The notes under the pieces: generated by a model
Told to the model about the DNA's origin: nothing
What the model saw: only the letters and a program-made list of their open reading frames with translations
Database searches by the model: none
Shown: positions 15,002 to 23,124 of the stretch, one piece after another
How the letters are laid out: each line of letters opens with the position of its first letter
Numbering within the stretch: position 1 is the stretch's first letter
Translations under genes and position numbers: made by a program
Assembly: GCA_020059765.1 (NCBI GenBank)
Contig: JAGVBM010000291.1
Location: forward strand, 1 to 23,750
Length of the DNA: 23,750 bases
Reading direction: 5' to 3'
Source of the DNA: Bacillota bacterium
Lineage (GTDB): Bacteria; Bacillota; Bacilli; Tumebacillales; Effusibacillaceae

Positions 15002-15931
15002 GTGAATCCGTATGATTACTTTACTCATCAATTAAACTCCCCCTCCTGGCACTGGGAGATCATTTGGTACTTTTTCGTTGCAGGGATTGCAGCGGGGAGT
15101 TATATTACCGCATCAATTGCCCAATTGACGGGCAGCAAGGCGGAAACCGGCGGTTCGGTTCGCGGTTACCTGCTGGGACTGCCGCTGGTGATGATCGGAG
15201 GTTTTCTGCTGATTATCGACCTTGACAGACCGGAACGTTTCTTGCACATGTTGTGGTATTTCCCGCAAAACATTCCGATGTTTAAAGCTTCGACGCCGAT
15301 GTCTCTCGGCGGCTGGGCGCTGGGAGTGTTCGGCATGTTTGCCGCGTTCTCGTTCCTGTACGCCTTGGTAAGAATGGAAAAGGTTACAACCCCGGTATTG
15401 GTGAAATTCGCGAATGCCCTGCATGAAGGACCGTTCGCCAAAGTGAACCTGATTCTTGGAATGTTGGCCGCATTCTATCTGGCAACCTATACCGGCGTTC
15501 TGGCCAATACGTCTCATCTTCCGGGATGGGCAGCGAGTCCGCTGATTCCTGTCCTGTTCCTGGTATCCGGAATGTCAGCGGGGATGGCAGTCATGGTGCT
15601 GATGACACCGAAGAAAAACGAGCTCGAAGAGTATATGCACAAGTTGGAACGTGCCGATACGTACATGATTCTGTTTGAACTCGTGGTGTTGGTCACATTC
15701 GTTGCCTCCCTTGGCAGATGGTGGTACACGGTTGGTTCCGGATTGTATGGAACATTGTTGTGGGTAGTTGTTGTAGGACTGGGATTGCTGGTTCCGTTGG
15801 CCATGAAATGGAAGCCCAATCTGCTCGGACAGCGCACCGCAGTGGTCAGTTCCATACTCGTCATTATCGGTGGTTATTTCCTCCGCTACGTGGTGATCTT
15901 GGGACCGCAATCGGGCTATAACGGATTCTAA
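15002..15931 (+). CDS. NrfD/PsrC-family membrane anchor subunit of formate dehydrogenase
   Basis: A 309-residue polytopic protein with a GTG start at 15002 after AAGGAGGGG. It has about 8-9 hydrophobic segments. WEIIWYFFVAGIAAGSYITA at the N-terminus and LDRPERFLHMLWYF near residue 75 are typical of NrfD/PsrC. Family knowledge: NrfD-type subunits bind quinone but carry no heme. It takes the place of the cytochrome b556 subunit FdnI found in the E. coli enzyme. It completes a predicted three-subunit complex linking formate oxidation to the quinone pool. A strong terminator follows the gene. Confidence 0.9.
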   Translation: MNPYDYFTHQLNSPSWHWEIIWYFFVAGIAAGSYITASIAQLTGSKAETGGSVRGYLLGLPLVMIGGFLLIIDLDRPERFLHMLWYFPQNIPMFKASTPMSLGGWALGVFGMFAAFSFLYALVRMEKVTTPVLVKFANALHEGPFAKVNLILGMLAAFYLATYTGVLANTSHLPGWAASPLIPVLFLVSGMSAGMAVMVLMTPKKNELEEYMHKLERADTYMILFELVVLVTFVASLGRWWYTVGSGLYGTLLWVVVVGLGLLVPLAMKWKPNLLGQRTAVVSSILVIIGGYFLRYVVILGPQSGYNGF

Positions 15932-15947
15932 GAAGTGCAGAATGCGC

Positions 15948-15985
15948 GAGGGTGGTGAACAGAACCTGTTCACCCCCTCTTTTTT
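15948..15985 (+). terminator. Strong rho-independent terminator after the formate dehydrogenase genes
   Basis: GAGGG-t-GGTGAACAG (15948-15962) pairs with CTGTTCACCCCCTC (15966-15979), a 14-bp stem with one bulged T and loop AAC. Six T follow (15980-15985). It separates the structural genes from fdhE and the cofactor genes. Confidence 0.9.
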
Positions 15986-16040
15986 CTAAGCGAAATAGGA
16001 TACAATGGAAATATCGGACAGAATAAAGGGCGGTGTACGA

Positions 16041-16922
16041 ATGGCGGCAAAAACAACCGTTTTGGACAATGTGAAACGACGTTGGCAGCAATTCATCGAC
16101 AAAGACAAGCAGTACAAGGATATTGCAAAAGTACACATCGAGTTGGTGGAACGGATGGAGAAGCAAACGCCGAAGGTCTCTCCTTTTACCGTTGAAGAAG
16201 AAGAACTTATCAATCGGTTGCGTTCCGGCCAACCTTTGCTGGAAGGAAATGAAGATCGCATCGAACTGCGCTATGCGGTTGCTTTGTTTCGTGACTTGAC
16301 GGAATGGTCAGGGATCGGCGACGCGAAACGGCAGTTTAAAAAATGGGGGAAAGGCTTGCCGGACGCGGAGATTGAAAACGTACTGAGAGCCTGGCTGAAA
16401 GGCGATCTGGAACCTTTTACCCGCTGGTCCGTTTCTGCCGGTTTGCCGCAAGATGTGTTGGTGGTTTTGATTCAATACAGTCTGCTGCCGACTTTGCACG
16501 TATACGGGGAAGCGCTGATCGAAAACAAAACGGTCTTGGCCGACAATTGGAAGAACGGGTATTGTCCGGTGTGCGGCGATGCGCCGACGGTTGCGGAAAT
16601 CAGGGACTCGGAACGTTTCCGGTATTTGCGCTGCACGTCCTGCGGCGGAGACTGGCAGTTCAAACGCATAGCCTGTCCAACCTGCGGGAACGAAGACCAT
16701 GAGAGATTGGAAAGTTTCTTCATTGAAGATTCGAAAACAGGCGGCAAGTCCCAGATCGACGTTTGTGAAGATTGCAAATCCTACATGAAAGTATCCCACA
16801 AATTGCAGCCCTCTTCGCCGGAAATGTTGATTATGGACGACTTGGCGACCACCCATCTCGACCTGTTTGCCATGGAAAAAGGGTATTATAAGGGCGGCAA
16901 ACCGGAAGGGAACGTGCAATAA
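16041..16922 (+). CDS. fdhE: Formate dehydrogenase accessory protein FdhE
   Basis: The ATG at 16041 has GGGCGGTG about 5 nt upstream. The alternative ATG at 16005 overlaps a possible -10 box (TACAAT, 16001-16006) and lacks a site. The product is 293 residues. The C-terminal third contains the FdhE zinc/iron-binding cysteines: CPVCGDAP, LRCTSCGGDW, CPTCGNEDHE and VCEDCKSYMK. FdhE is needed for maturation of respiratory formate dehydrogenase and binds the Tat-targeted catalytic subunit before export. It starts a second group of genes after the terminator, which may have its own promoter or rely on read-through. Confidence 0.9.
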   Translation: MAAKTTVLDNVKRRWQQFIDKDKQYKDIAKVHIELVERMEKQTPKVSPFTVEEEELINRLRSGQPLLEGNEDRIELRYAVALFRDLTEWSGIGDAKRQFKKWGKGLPDAEIENVLRAWLKGDLEPFTRWSVSAGLPQDVLVVLIQYSLLPTLHVYGEALIENKTVLADNWKNGYCPVCGDAPTVAEIRDSERFRYLRCTSCGGDWQFKRIACPTCGNEDHERLESFFIEDSKTGGKSQIDVCEDCKSYMKVSHKLQPSSPEMLIMDDLATTHLDLFAMEKGYYKGGKPEGNVQ

Positions 16923-16976
16923 TCAGACAGGACAACAGCTATTCGATAGCAATTCGATGCAGGCGGGTGAGCAGCA

Positions 16977-17612
16977 GTGGAAGTCGGAATCGTGATTTTG
17001 GCCGGCGGCAAATCGAGCCGGATGGGAACCAACAAGGCTTTGCTGCCGATCCAGGGATTGCCCAACATTGAACGGTTGCGGGATGAACTGGCTGCAAGGG
17101 TTCCACATGATGGAATTCTGCTGGCCAGTCGGGTATCCAAGGTGATCGTCGTCACCAATGAACCGGATGAATATCAGTTTCTAGGTGAAATGACGGTGTC
17201 CGACCGGCATCCGGGCAAGGGGCCGCTTGCCGGTATTCAAGTCGGACTGGACGCTTCTCCGAGCGACTGGAATCTGGTGGTTGCCTGCGATATGCCCTTC
17301 GCCTCTGCGGAAGCGGGGCGTTTCTTACTGCAGCAGGCGATGACGGGGAGTGCCATCGACGCGGTGGTTCCGGTGATTCATGACCGGCTGCACCCGCTGT
17401 TTGCCGCTTACCATAAACGAAGTGCGGAGAAGATTGAAGACATGCTGATCGCCGACCGTCTTCGCATGATCTATCTGTTGGAACAACTGCAGGTGAAACA
17501 AGTGACGGAACGGGATTTTCCTTCCTTCATCGACGTGGATCGGGTGTTTTTCAACATGAATCGGCCTGCGGACTGGGAGCAGGCAAGGCAATGGATCAGC
17601 CGGGAAGGGTGA
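16977..17612 (+). CDS. mobA: Molybdenum cofactor guanylyltransferase MobA
   Basis: A 211-residue protein with a GTG start at 16977 and a GGGTGAG site upstream. The N-terminal nucleotide-binding loop LAGGKSSRMGTNKALLP and the metal-binding VACDMPF (near residue 105) identify MobA. The enzyme attaches GMP from GTP to Mo-molybdopterin, producing the bis-MGD cofactor that FdnG-type enzymes require. It lies 54 bp after fdhE and 8 bp before moeA, so it is clearly in the same transcript. Confidence 0.93.
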   Translation: MEVGIVILAGGKSSRMGTNKALLPIQGLPNIERLRDELAARVPHDGILLASRVSKVIVVTNEPDEYQFLGEMTVSDRHPGKGPLAGIQVGLDASPSDWNLVVACDMPFASAEAGRFLLQQAMTGSAIDAVVPVIHDRLHPLFAAYHKRSAEKIEDMLIADRLRMIYLLEQLQVKQVTERDFPSFIDVDRVFFNMNRPADWEQARQWISREG

Positions 17613-17620
17613 GGTGAAAC

Positions 17621-18937
17621 ATGAAATTTTTCGAAGTGCATGAAACACGTGCCGTGATCGAACTGATCGAACAGCACTATCAACCGCTCACAAGAGTCGC
17701 GAAAGTATCCTTGTACGAAGCGTTTGACCGAGTCTTGGCGGAAGAGATCCGGGCAACGGAGAACGTACCCGGTTTTGATCGATCCACGGTCGACGGATAT
17801 GCGGTCCGAGCGCAGGACACCTTTGGTGCGTCCGACTCGCTGCCGGCGTTTCTGGATATTGCAGGGACGATCGAAATGGGTCAAGCAGCGGGTCCCATCT
17901 CCCGCGGGCAAGCGAAATACATACCTACCGGCGGCATGATGCCCAACGGTGCTGATGCTGTCGTGATGATTGAACATGTGGAGGAGATCGGCTCTTTGCT
18001 CAATGTGTTCAAACAAGCGGCTCCCAATGAGAATGTCATCAAAAAAGGAGAAGACCTGCACGACGGTCATCTCATCTTCCGGCGGGGCCACCGTTTGCAA
18101 GCGGTTGATCTTGGGGTATTGGCTGCGGCCGGTGTTTTCCAGATCCCCGTTTTTGCCAAACCGATTGTCGGCATTTTGTCGACAGGCGACGAGATCGTGC
18201 CGCCGGAGACCGACAGCCTGCAGCCGGGACAGATCCGTGACATCAACGCCGTCACCGTTGGCGCCGCACTGCAAAGCATGGGTTGTGAAGTGATCTACGG
18301 CGGAATCGTGCGGGATGATTATCAGGAATATTTGCGTCGGGCACAGGGACTGTTTGCGCAAGTGGACATGTTGGTCATGTCCGGCGGAAGTTCGGTTGGC
18401 ACGCGGGACTACACTGTGAAAGTGATGGAAACTTTGGGGAAACCGGGAATTCTGGTGCACGGAATTTCCATAAAGCCGGGAAAACCGACTATTTTGGCGA
18501 AAGCAGGCGGGAAACCGGTGATTGGACTGCCCGGACATCCGGTGTCCGCGATGGTGATTTTTGACCTGTTCGTGCGTCGCATCGTCAATCGTCTGTATGA
18601 CCGCACGTCACACCCCTTTGATCCGCGTATCCGTGCTCGCTTAAGCCGCAATTTGCCGTCGGCGGTCGGACGTTCCGATTACATACGCGTTCGTTTGGAA
18701 GAACGGGACGGCGAAATGTGGGCCGTGCCGATTTTTGGAAAATCGGGTCTGATCTCCACGTTGGCCGAAAGTCACGGGATCGTGGAAATTCCGGCGCCGA
18801 AAGAAGGGCTGCTGCAAGGGGAGTGGGTGGCAGTCAACAGTTTTGTGCGGGAAAGGGGAATCGTCAGTGAAGAGGAAGATTTATCTGGAGGACACGCCGC
18901 TCAAGGAAGCACAGAAGAAGCTCCTGGATGCTGTTAA
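17621..18937 (+). CDS. moeA: Molybdopterin molybdotransferase MoeA
   Basis: A 438-residue protein with MoeA signatures: PGFDRSTVDGYAVRAQD near residue 47, YIPTGGMMPNGADAVVMIEH near 104, LSTGDEIVPP near 188, MSGGSSVGTRDYT near 254 and GLPGHPVSAMVIFDLFVRR near 305. MoeA inserts molybdate into adenylated molybdopterin. The C-terminal tail after about residue 405 runs beyond the usual domain IV and overlaps the next gene by 71 nt. GAGGTG precedes the ATG. A second MoeA-type protein is encoded directly downstream. Confidence 0.94.
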   Translation: MKFFEVHETRAVIELIEQHYQPLTRVAKVSLYEAFDRVLAEEIRATENVPGFDRSTVDGYAVRAQDTFGASDSLPAFLDIAGTIEMGQAAGPISRGQAKYIPTGGMMPNGADAVVMIEHVEEIGSLLNVFKQAAPNENVIKKGEDLHDGHLIFRRGHRLQAVDLGVLAAAGVFQIPVFAKPIVGILSTGDEIVPPETDSLQPGQIRDINAVTVGAALQSMGCEVIYGGIVRDDYQEYLRRAQGLFAQVDMLVMSGGSSVGTRDYTVKVMETLGKPGILVHGISIKPGKPTILAKAGGKPVIGLPGHPVSAMVIFDLFVRRIVNRLYDRTSHPFDPRIRARLSRNLPSAVGRSDYIRVRLEERDGEMWAVPIFGKSGLISTLAESHGIVEIPAPKEGLLQGEWVAVNSFVRERGIVSEEEDLSGGHAAQGSTEEAPGCC

Positions 18938-20777
18938 GTTTCAGCCGACCGCAGAAATCATCCTGACGGCGGATGCGCTGGGGCGCATTACGGCCGAGCC
19001 GATTTTTGCCGTGGTGTCGATGCCGAATTTTCATGCATCGGCGATGGACGGCATTGCCGTTCAGGCGAGCCGGACGTATGCCGCCCATGAAAAAAATCCG
19101 CTGCAGTTGAAAAAAGGGACCGATTTTGTGATCGTCGATACCGGTGACCCGATCCCGGACGGGTTTGACGCGGTGATTATGATCGAAGACGTTCATATGA
19201 TTGACGAGGAAACTTATGAGATTCTGGAGCCGGCCAGTCCGTGGCAGCACATCCGGCAGATCGGCGAAGATGTGGTGGCGGGAGAATTGATTGTACCGGC
19301 CAACCATGTCCTGCGGCCGGTTGACCTGGGCGCTATGCTGGCGGGCGGAATTGTGGAAGTCCCTGTGTTCAGGAAACCGTTGGTGTCGATTATACCAACG
19401 GGAACTGAGTTGGTGTCACCGAGAGAACAGATCAAGCGGGGAGAAATTCCCGAATTCAACGGAACCGTTTTTGCCGGTTACCTGCAAACCTGGGGAGCGG
19501 AGCCGGTTAACAAGGGAATTGTGGAAGACCATTATGAGAAAATCAAACAGACGGTGCGGGAAGCGCTGGCATCGTCCGACATCGTGCTGCTGAACGCCGG
19601 GTCGTCTGCGGGTACGGAAGATTTCACGGTGCACGTGATCGAAGAATTGGGCGAAGTCTTGACCCATGGCGTGGCCACGCGACCCGGAAAACCGGTTGTG
19701 GTCGGACTCGTGGACGGCAAGCCGGTGATTGGACTGCCGGGATATCCGGTATCTGCCTATCTGGCGTTGGAATGGTTTGTCAGACCGTTGGTGCACCAGT
19801 ACCTCGGCATCTCCGAACCAGAGCGGCCGCGGATCAAGGCGACAATGGGACGACGAATCGTGTCGGTGATGGGGGCGGAAGATTTTATCCGAATGACGAT
19901 TGGCGCTGTCGGCGGCAAGTTTATCGCCAATCCGTTGTCCAGGGCGGCCGGGGTGACGATGTCGATGGTCCGGGCGGACGGTCTGCTGCGGATTCCCGCC
20001 AACAGCCTCGGCTATGAGCAGGGGGAAGAAGCGGAACTGGAACTGTACCACCCGCTGCACCAAATTGAGAAAACGATGGTGTTTGCCGGCAGTCATGACT
20101 TGACCGTCGACCTGCTGGCCACGGCCATACACAATCACGATCCGGAACGTTTCCTGTCATCCGCTCACGTCGGAAGCATGGGAGGCATTCTGGCGATCCG
20201 CAAAGGAGAAGCCCATGCGGCCGGCGTTCACCTGTTTGACGAGCAGACAGGCGATTACAACATTCCGTTTGTCAAACAGTATTTGCCGAATATCCCTTTT
20301 GTCCTGGTCAATCTGGTATACCGGCAGCAGGGATGGATCGTAGCGCCGGGCAATCCGCGCTCGATTCAAACGATCGAAGACCTGAAACGGGAAGGGATTG
20401 CCTACATCAACCGGCAGCGGGGGGCGGGCACAAGATTGTTGTTCGACTATCTGCTGAAACAGGCCGGCATGCAGCCGGATGAGGTGTACGGATACAACAG
20501 GGAAGATTATTCCCATTTGAGCGTTGCGGCTGCCGTGGCCGGGGGAACGGCAGATTGCGGGCTCGGCATTTTGTCTGCCGCCAAGGCGTTGAAGTTGGAT
20601 TTTGTCCCGGTGGCGGAAGAACGGTACGACCTGTTGATGAGCAAAGAATTCTACGAAAGCGACGCTGGGCAGGTTCTGCTGCAGGTCATGACGTCGGAGG
20701 CGTTTATCCGGCAAGTGGAATCACTCGGCGGCTATAGCTGCCGGGATACGGGAAAGATCATGCAGCAGTCGGAGTGA
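18867..20777 (+). CDS. MoeA-type molybdotransferase fused to a periplasmic-binding-like domain
   Basis: GTG 18867 is preferred because AAAGGGGA lies about 7 nt upstream; a TTG at 18843 is in frame but has no site. The protein has 636 residues. Residues 1-395 are a full MoeA (FHASAMDGIAVQA, SIIPTGTELVSP, NAGSSAGTEDFTVHV, GLPGYPVSAYLALEWFVRP). Residues from about 400 to the end form a PBP-like domain (KTMVFAGSHDLTVDLLATAI, VAPGNPRSIQTIEDLKREG, YINRQRGAGTRLLFDYLLK), similar to LysR and molybdate-binding folds. This fusion is known in Bacillota and archaea; the binding domain has been proposed to sense or deliver oxyanion or cofactor. It overlaps moeA by 71 nt, indicating tight coupling. Its exact role beside the normal MoeA is unknown. 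Confidence 0.9.
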   Translation: MKRKIYLEDTPLKEAQKKLLDAVKFQPTAEIILTADALGRITAEPIFAVVSMPNFHASAMDGIAVQASRTYAAHEKNPLQLKKGTDFVIVDTGDPIPDGFDAVIMIEDVHMIDEETYEILEPASPWQHIRQIGEDVVAGELIVPANHVLRPVDLGAMLAGGIVEVPVFRKPLVSIIPTGTELVSPREQIKRGEIPEFNGTVFAGYLQTWGAEPVNKGIVEDHYEKIKQTVREALASSDIVLLNAGSSAGTEDFTVHVIEELGEVLTHGVATRPGKPVVVGLVDGKPVIGLPGYPVSAYLALEWFVRPLVHQYLGISEPERPRIKATMGRRIVSVMGAEDFIRMTIGAVGGKFIANPLSRAAGVTMSMVRADGLLRIPANSLGYEQGEEAELELYHPLHQIEKTMVFAGSHDLTVDLLATAIHNHDPERFLSSAHVGSMGGILAIRKGEAHAAGVHLFDEQTGDYNIPFVKQYLPNIPFVLVNLVYRQQGWIVAPGNPRSIQTIEDLKREGIAYINRQRGAGTRLLFDYLLKQAGMQPDEVYGYNREDYSHLSVAAAVAGGTADCGLGILSAAKALKLDFVPVAEERYDLLMSKEFYESDAGQVLLQVMTSEAFIRQVESLGGYSCRDTGKIMQQSE

Positions 20778-20792
20778 GAAAGGAGAGCGAAA

Positions 20793-21506
20793 ATGGACTG
20801 GGTGTGGATAGTGACGTTTCTGATCATCCTGACGGCCGCCATGATCCAGGCGGGTACCGGATTCGGCTTTGCGATCATCGCCATTCCGTTGCTGGTTCTG
20901 CTGCATGACGCGCATACTGCCGTACCGCTAGCCAATCTGCTGTCACTCGTATCTGCTGTCGCATTGCTGCCGCAAGCAAGAAAAGAAGTCGACAAGTCGT
21001 TGCTGAAACCGTTGTTTGTCGGCAGTTTGGCCGGCTTGCCTTTGGGAGGAGTCTTCTTTTATTTCATTCCCGTGTTTTGGCTGAAGGTGACAGTCAGTGC
21101 GACCATCGTGATATTTACGCTGCTGTTGATTCGCAAAGTATCCCTGCCGCTGGGAAACGGGAAGCGCATTGGTGCTGTGTCCGGATTTTTCACGACCAGT
21201 CTTGGGATGCCGGGGCCGCCGATCGTGTTGTATCTGGCCTCCAAGAATACGGACAAAGCTTCCTTTCGCGGTACGACGATCGTGTTTTACTCGCTTGTCT
21301 ATCCGATCAGCTTGTTGATTCAAGCGGGGACCGGTCATCTGACACTGGATTTGGTTGAAAAAAGCATCTTCATGATCCCGGCGATTGTTATCGGACAGAT
21401 GCTCGGTTCGCTCATTCACAACAAATTGAATCAACAAACGTTCCGCAAAGTGACATACGTATTATTGATGGTTTCGGCGTTCAACTCCTTATGGCAGGCG
21501 TTTTAA
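20793..21506 (+). CDS. TSUP (TauE/SafE) family permease
   Basis: A 237-residue membrane protein with 7-8 helices. The opening segment with IQAGTGFGFAIIAIPLLVLL and the second repeat SGFFTTSLGMPGPPIVLYL are the paired motifs of the TauE/SafE (TSUP) family. Members move sulfite, sulfonates and other small anions. It starts 15 bp after the MoeA fusion with AAAGGAG in front, so it is the last gene of the cofactor operon. A role in anion exchange linked to molybdenum or sulfur metabolism is an inference. A terminator follows. Confidence 0.85.
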   Translation: MDWVWIVTFLIILTAAMIQAGTGFGFAIIAIPLLVLLHDAHTAVPLANLLSLVSAVALLPQARKEVDKSLLKPLFVGSLAGLPLGGVFFYFIPVFWLKVTVSATIVIFTLLLIRKVSLPLGNGKRIGAVSGFFTTSLGMPGPPIVLYLASKNTDKASFRGTTIVFYSLVYPISLLIQAGTGHLTLDLVEKSIFMIPAIVIGQMLGSLIHNKLNQQTFRKVTYVLLMVSAFNSLWQAF

Positions 21507-21557
21507 AACAAGATGAAAGCTGCAAGGATGCAACGATTCAAGATGTAAGAACGCAAG

Positions 21558-21611
21558 AACGCACTCCGCAGGTGATGCTGCCGATTGGCAGCGAACCGGG
21601 GTGCGTTTTTT
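21558..21611 (+). terminator. Rho-independent terminator after the TSUP gene
   Basis: AACGCACTCCG (21558-21568) pairs with CGGGGTGCGTT (21597-21607) with one T-G pair. Inside is a second hairpin GCTGCC/GGCAGC (21577-21592). A run of six T (21606-21611) follows. It ends 3 nt before the stop of the convergent permease gene. Confidence 0.8.
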
Positions 21612-21613
21612 AC

Positions 21614-23002
21614 TCAAGCGATGAACATTGCCACAATCGTGGTTACAAAAAGACCGATCACAACCGGAATCAGGTTGCGTCTTGCCAGCTCAAACGGATC
21701 GACTCCGGCAATGGCAGCAGCTGGAATCAGGGCCCATGGCACCAATGTGCCGCCGCCCACCCAAATGGCCGCAATTTGCCCCAATGCCGTTAATGTGGCA
21801 ATGCTGGAGTGAACCGCCGCGCCAAACAGTTTGGCAATCGAGCCGGCCAGCGAGACTCCGGAGAACCCGGATCCGTCAAGTCCGGTAATGGCACCGACCG
21901 TTGTAAGAGTGACCGCTCCAATCGCCGGATTCAATGGCACTGCGTTGGCCAGAGCGACACCCAGATCATTGACGATCCCGTTTGATCCGCTTGGCAGGGC
22001 ATTGCCAATAATCTTGGCAAATCCGGAATCCCCCAGATAAAAAAAGGCTGCGATGGGAATGACCGGTCCAAAGACCTTAAAACCAAACTGAAATCCTTGG
22101 ATCAGATATTCTGTAATTTTTTCCATCCGTTTCTCCTGGTGGTGGGAGAGGGCGGTGACAATCAGGATGAAGGTCGCCGTTCCGCCAAGCAAGGCGGTAG
22201 CGTCGCCGCCCTTCAAATCCAGTGCCAGCATGGCGGCAATATCGATCAGAAAGAGGAGCGGAACCAGCGATGCGATCCATTTCACACGAAGGGAAGGCTG
22301 GGTTTGCGGCGACTCTGCTAGCAATTCGGCCAATTGTGTCTGATTGACGGTCAAGGCGCCCGATTTCATGTCCCGCCGTAACATCCAATAAGCGATCAAG
22401 GTCGTGACGGCACCCATGACAAACACCAGTGGAACGCTGGCAGAAATTACATCGGCGACGGGGATGCCGGCCGCTTTGGAAGTGATGGAAGGGGCGCCCT
22501 GAATCACAAAGTCACTGGACAGGGCAATTCCATGTCCAAACAGGTTCATGGCCATGGCGACCCCTAACGCCGGAAGCCCGACGCGCAAAGCAATCGGCAG
22601 CAGGACAGCACCGATCAGCGCAACGCCGGGCGACGGCCAGAAAAACCAGGAGACGACCATCATGATCAAGCCGATGATCCAATAAGCCAAGCCGGGGCTG
22701 CGAATCAGCCGTGCAACCGGGCGAATCATCAGTTCATTCACCCCGGAAGCTGTCAAAACGTGACTCATGGCAACGATGATGCAGATAACGAGGATCGTGG
22801 TCAACAATTCGGTAATGGCGTACACGAAACTGTTAAACACGCTGCTGACTGCCGTTGTAACAGATCCGGCAGCCATCAGCGCAATCGTGAATATGCCGAG
22901 GATACTCACCAGCGTTGTATCCCGCCGGAAAACCATAACTCCGATAATCAGCAGGATGAATAACAAATACATCCAATGGATGGCAAGCAATTCGACTCCC
23001 AT
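21614..23002 (-). CDS. Polytopic membrane permease, GntP/ion-transporter-like, substrate unknown
   Basis: A 462-residue, very hydrophobic protein with about 11-12 predicted membrane segments. Noticeable features are MSHVLTASGVNELMI, WFFWPSPGVALIGAVLLPIAL, a loop HGIALSSDFVIQGAPS and a near-symmetric later segment DLGVALANAVPLNPAIGAVT. The pattern of two related halves with Gly/Pro-rich loops fits the GntP or ion-transporter superfamily. I cannot assign a substrate or gene name with confidence. The ATG at 23002 follows AAGGGGAA by about 6 nt. It lies 113 bp downstream of hemL on the same strand, so it may be in the same transcript. Confidence 0.7.
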   Translation of the reverse strand: MGVELLAIHWMYLLFILLIIGVMVFRRDTTLVSILGIFTIALMAAGSVTTAVSSVFNSFVYAITELLTTILVICIIVAMSHVLTASGVNELMIRPVARLIRSPGLAYWIIGLIMMVVSWFFWPSPGVALIGAVLLPIALRVGLPALGVAMAMNLFGHGIALSSDFVIQGAPSITSKAAGIPVADVISASVPLVFVMGAVTTLIAYWMLRRDMKSGALTVNQTQLAELLAESPQTQPSLRVKWIASLVPLLFLIDIAAMLALDLKGGDATALLGGTATFILIVTALSHHQEKRMEKITEYLIQGFQFGFKVFGPVIPIAAFFYLGDSGFAKIIGNALPSGSNGIVNDLGVALANAVPLNPAIGAVTLTTVGAITGLDGSGFSGVSLAGSIAKLFGAAVHSSIATLTALGQIAAIWVGGGTLVPWALIPAAAIAGVDPFELARRNLIPVVIGLFVTTIVAMFIA

Positions 23003-23084
23003 GCCGCTTCCCCTTTCGTATAGGCAAACACTCTGGTATCACATGCCTATTCCGATGGAGCGCTTCTTGCAACTTGTACCGCCG

Positions 23085-23124
23085 GTTAATTGCGGACAGC
23101 AACATGACATGGCAGTTAATTGCG
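23085..23124. repeat. Short direct repeat around the hemL stop codon
   Basis: GTTAATTGCG occurs at 23085-23094 and 23115-23124, a 30-bp period. The second copy includes the hemL stop codon (minus strand). The rest of the 113-bp gap between hemL and the permease shows no terminator. Confidence 0.4.

Noticed and set aside
16005..16040. An earlier ATG start for fdhE
   Set aside because: No ribosome site, and it overlaps a possible -10 box. The ATG at 16041 has GGGCGGTG in front.
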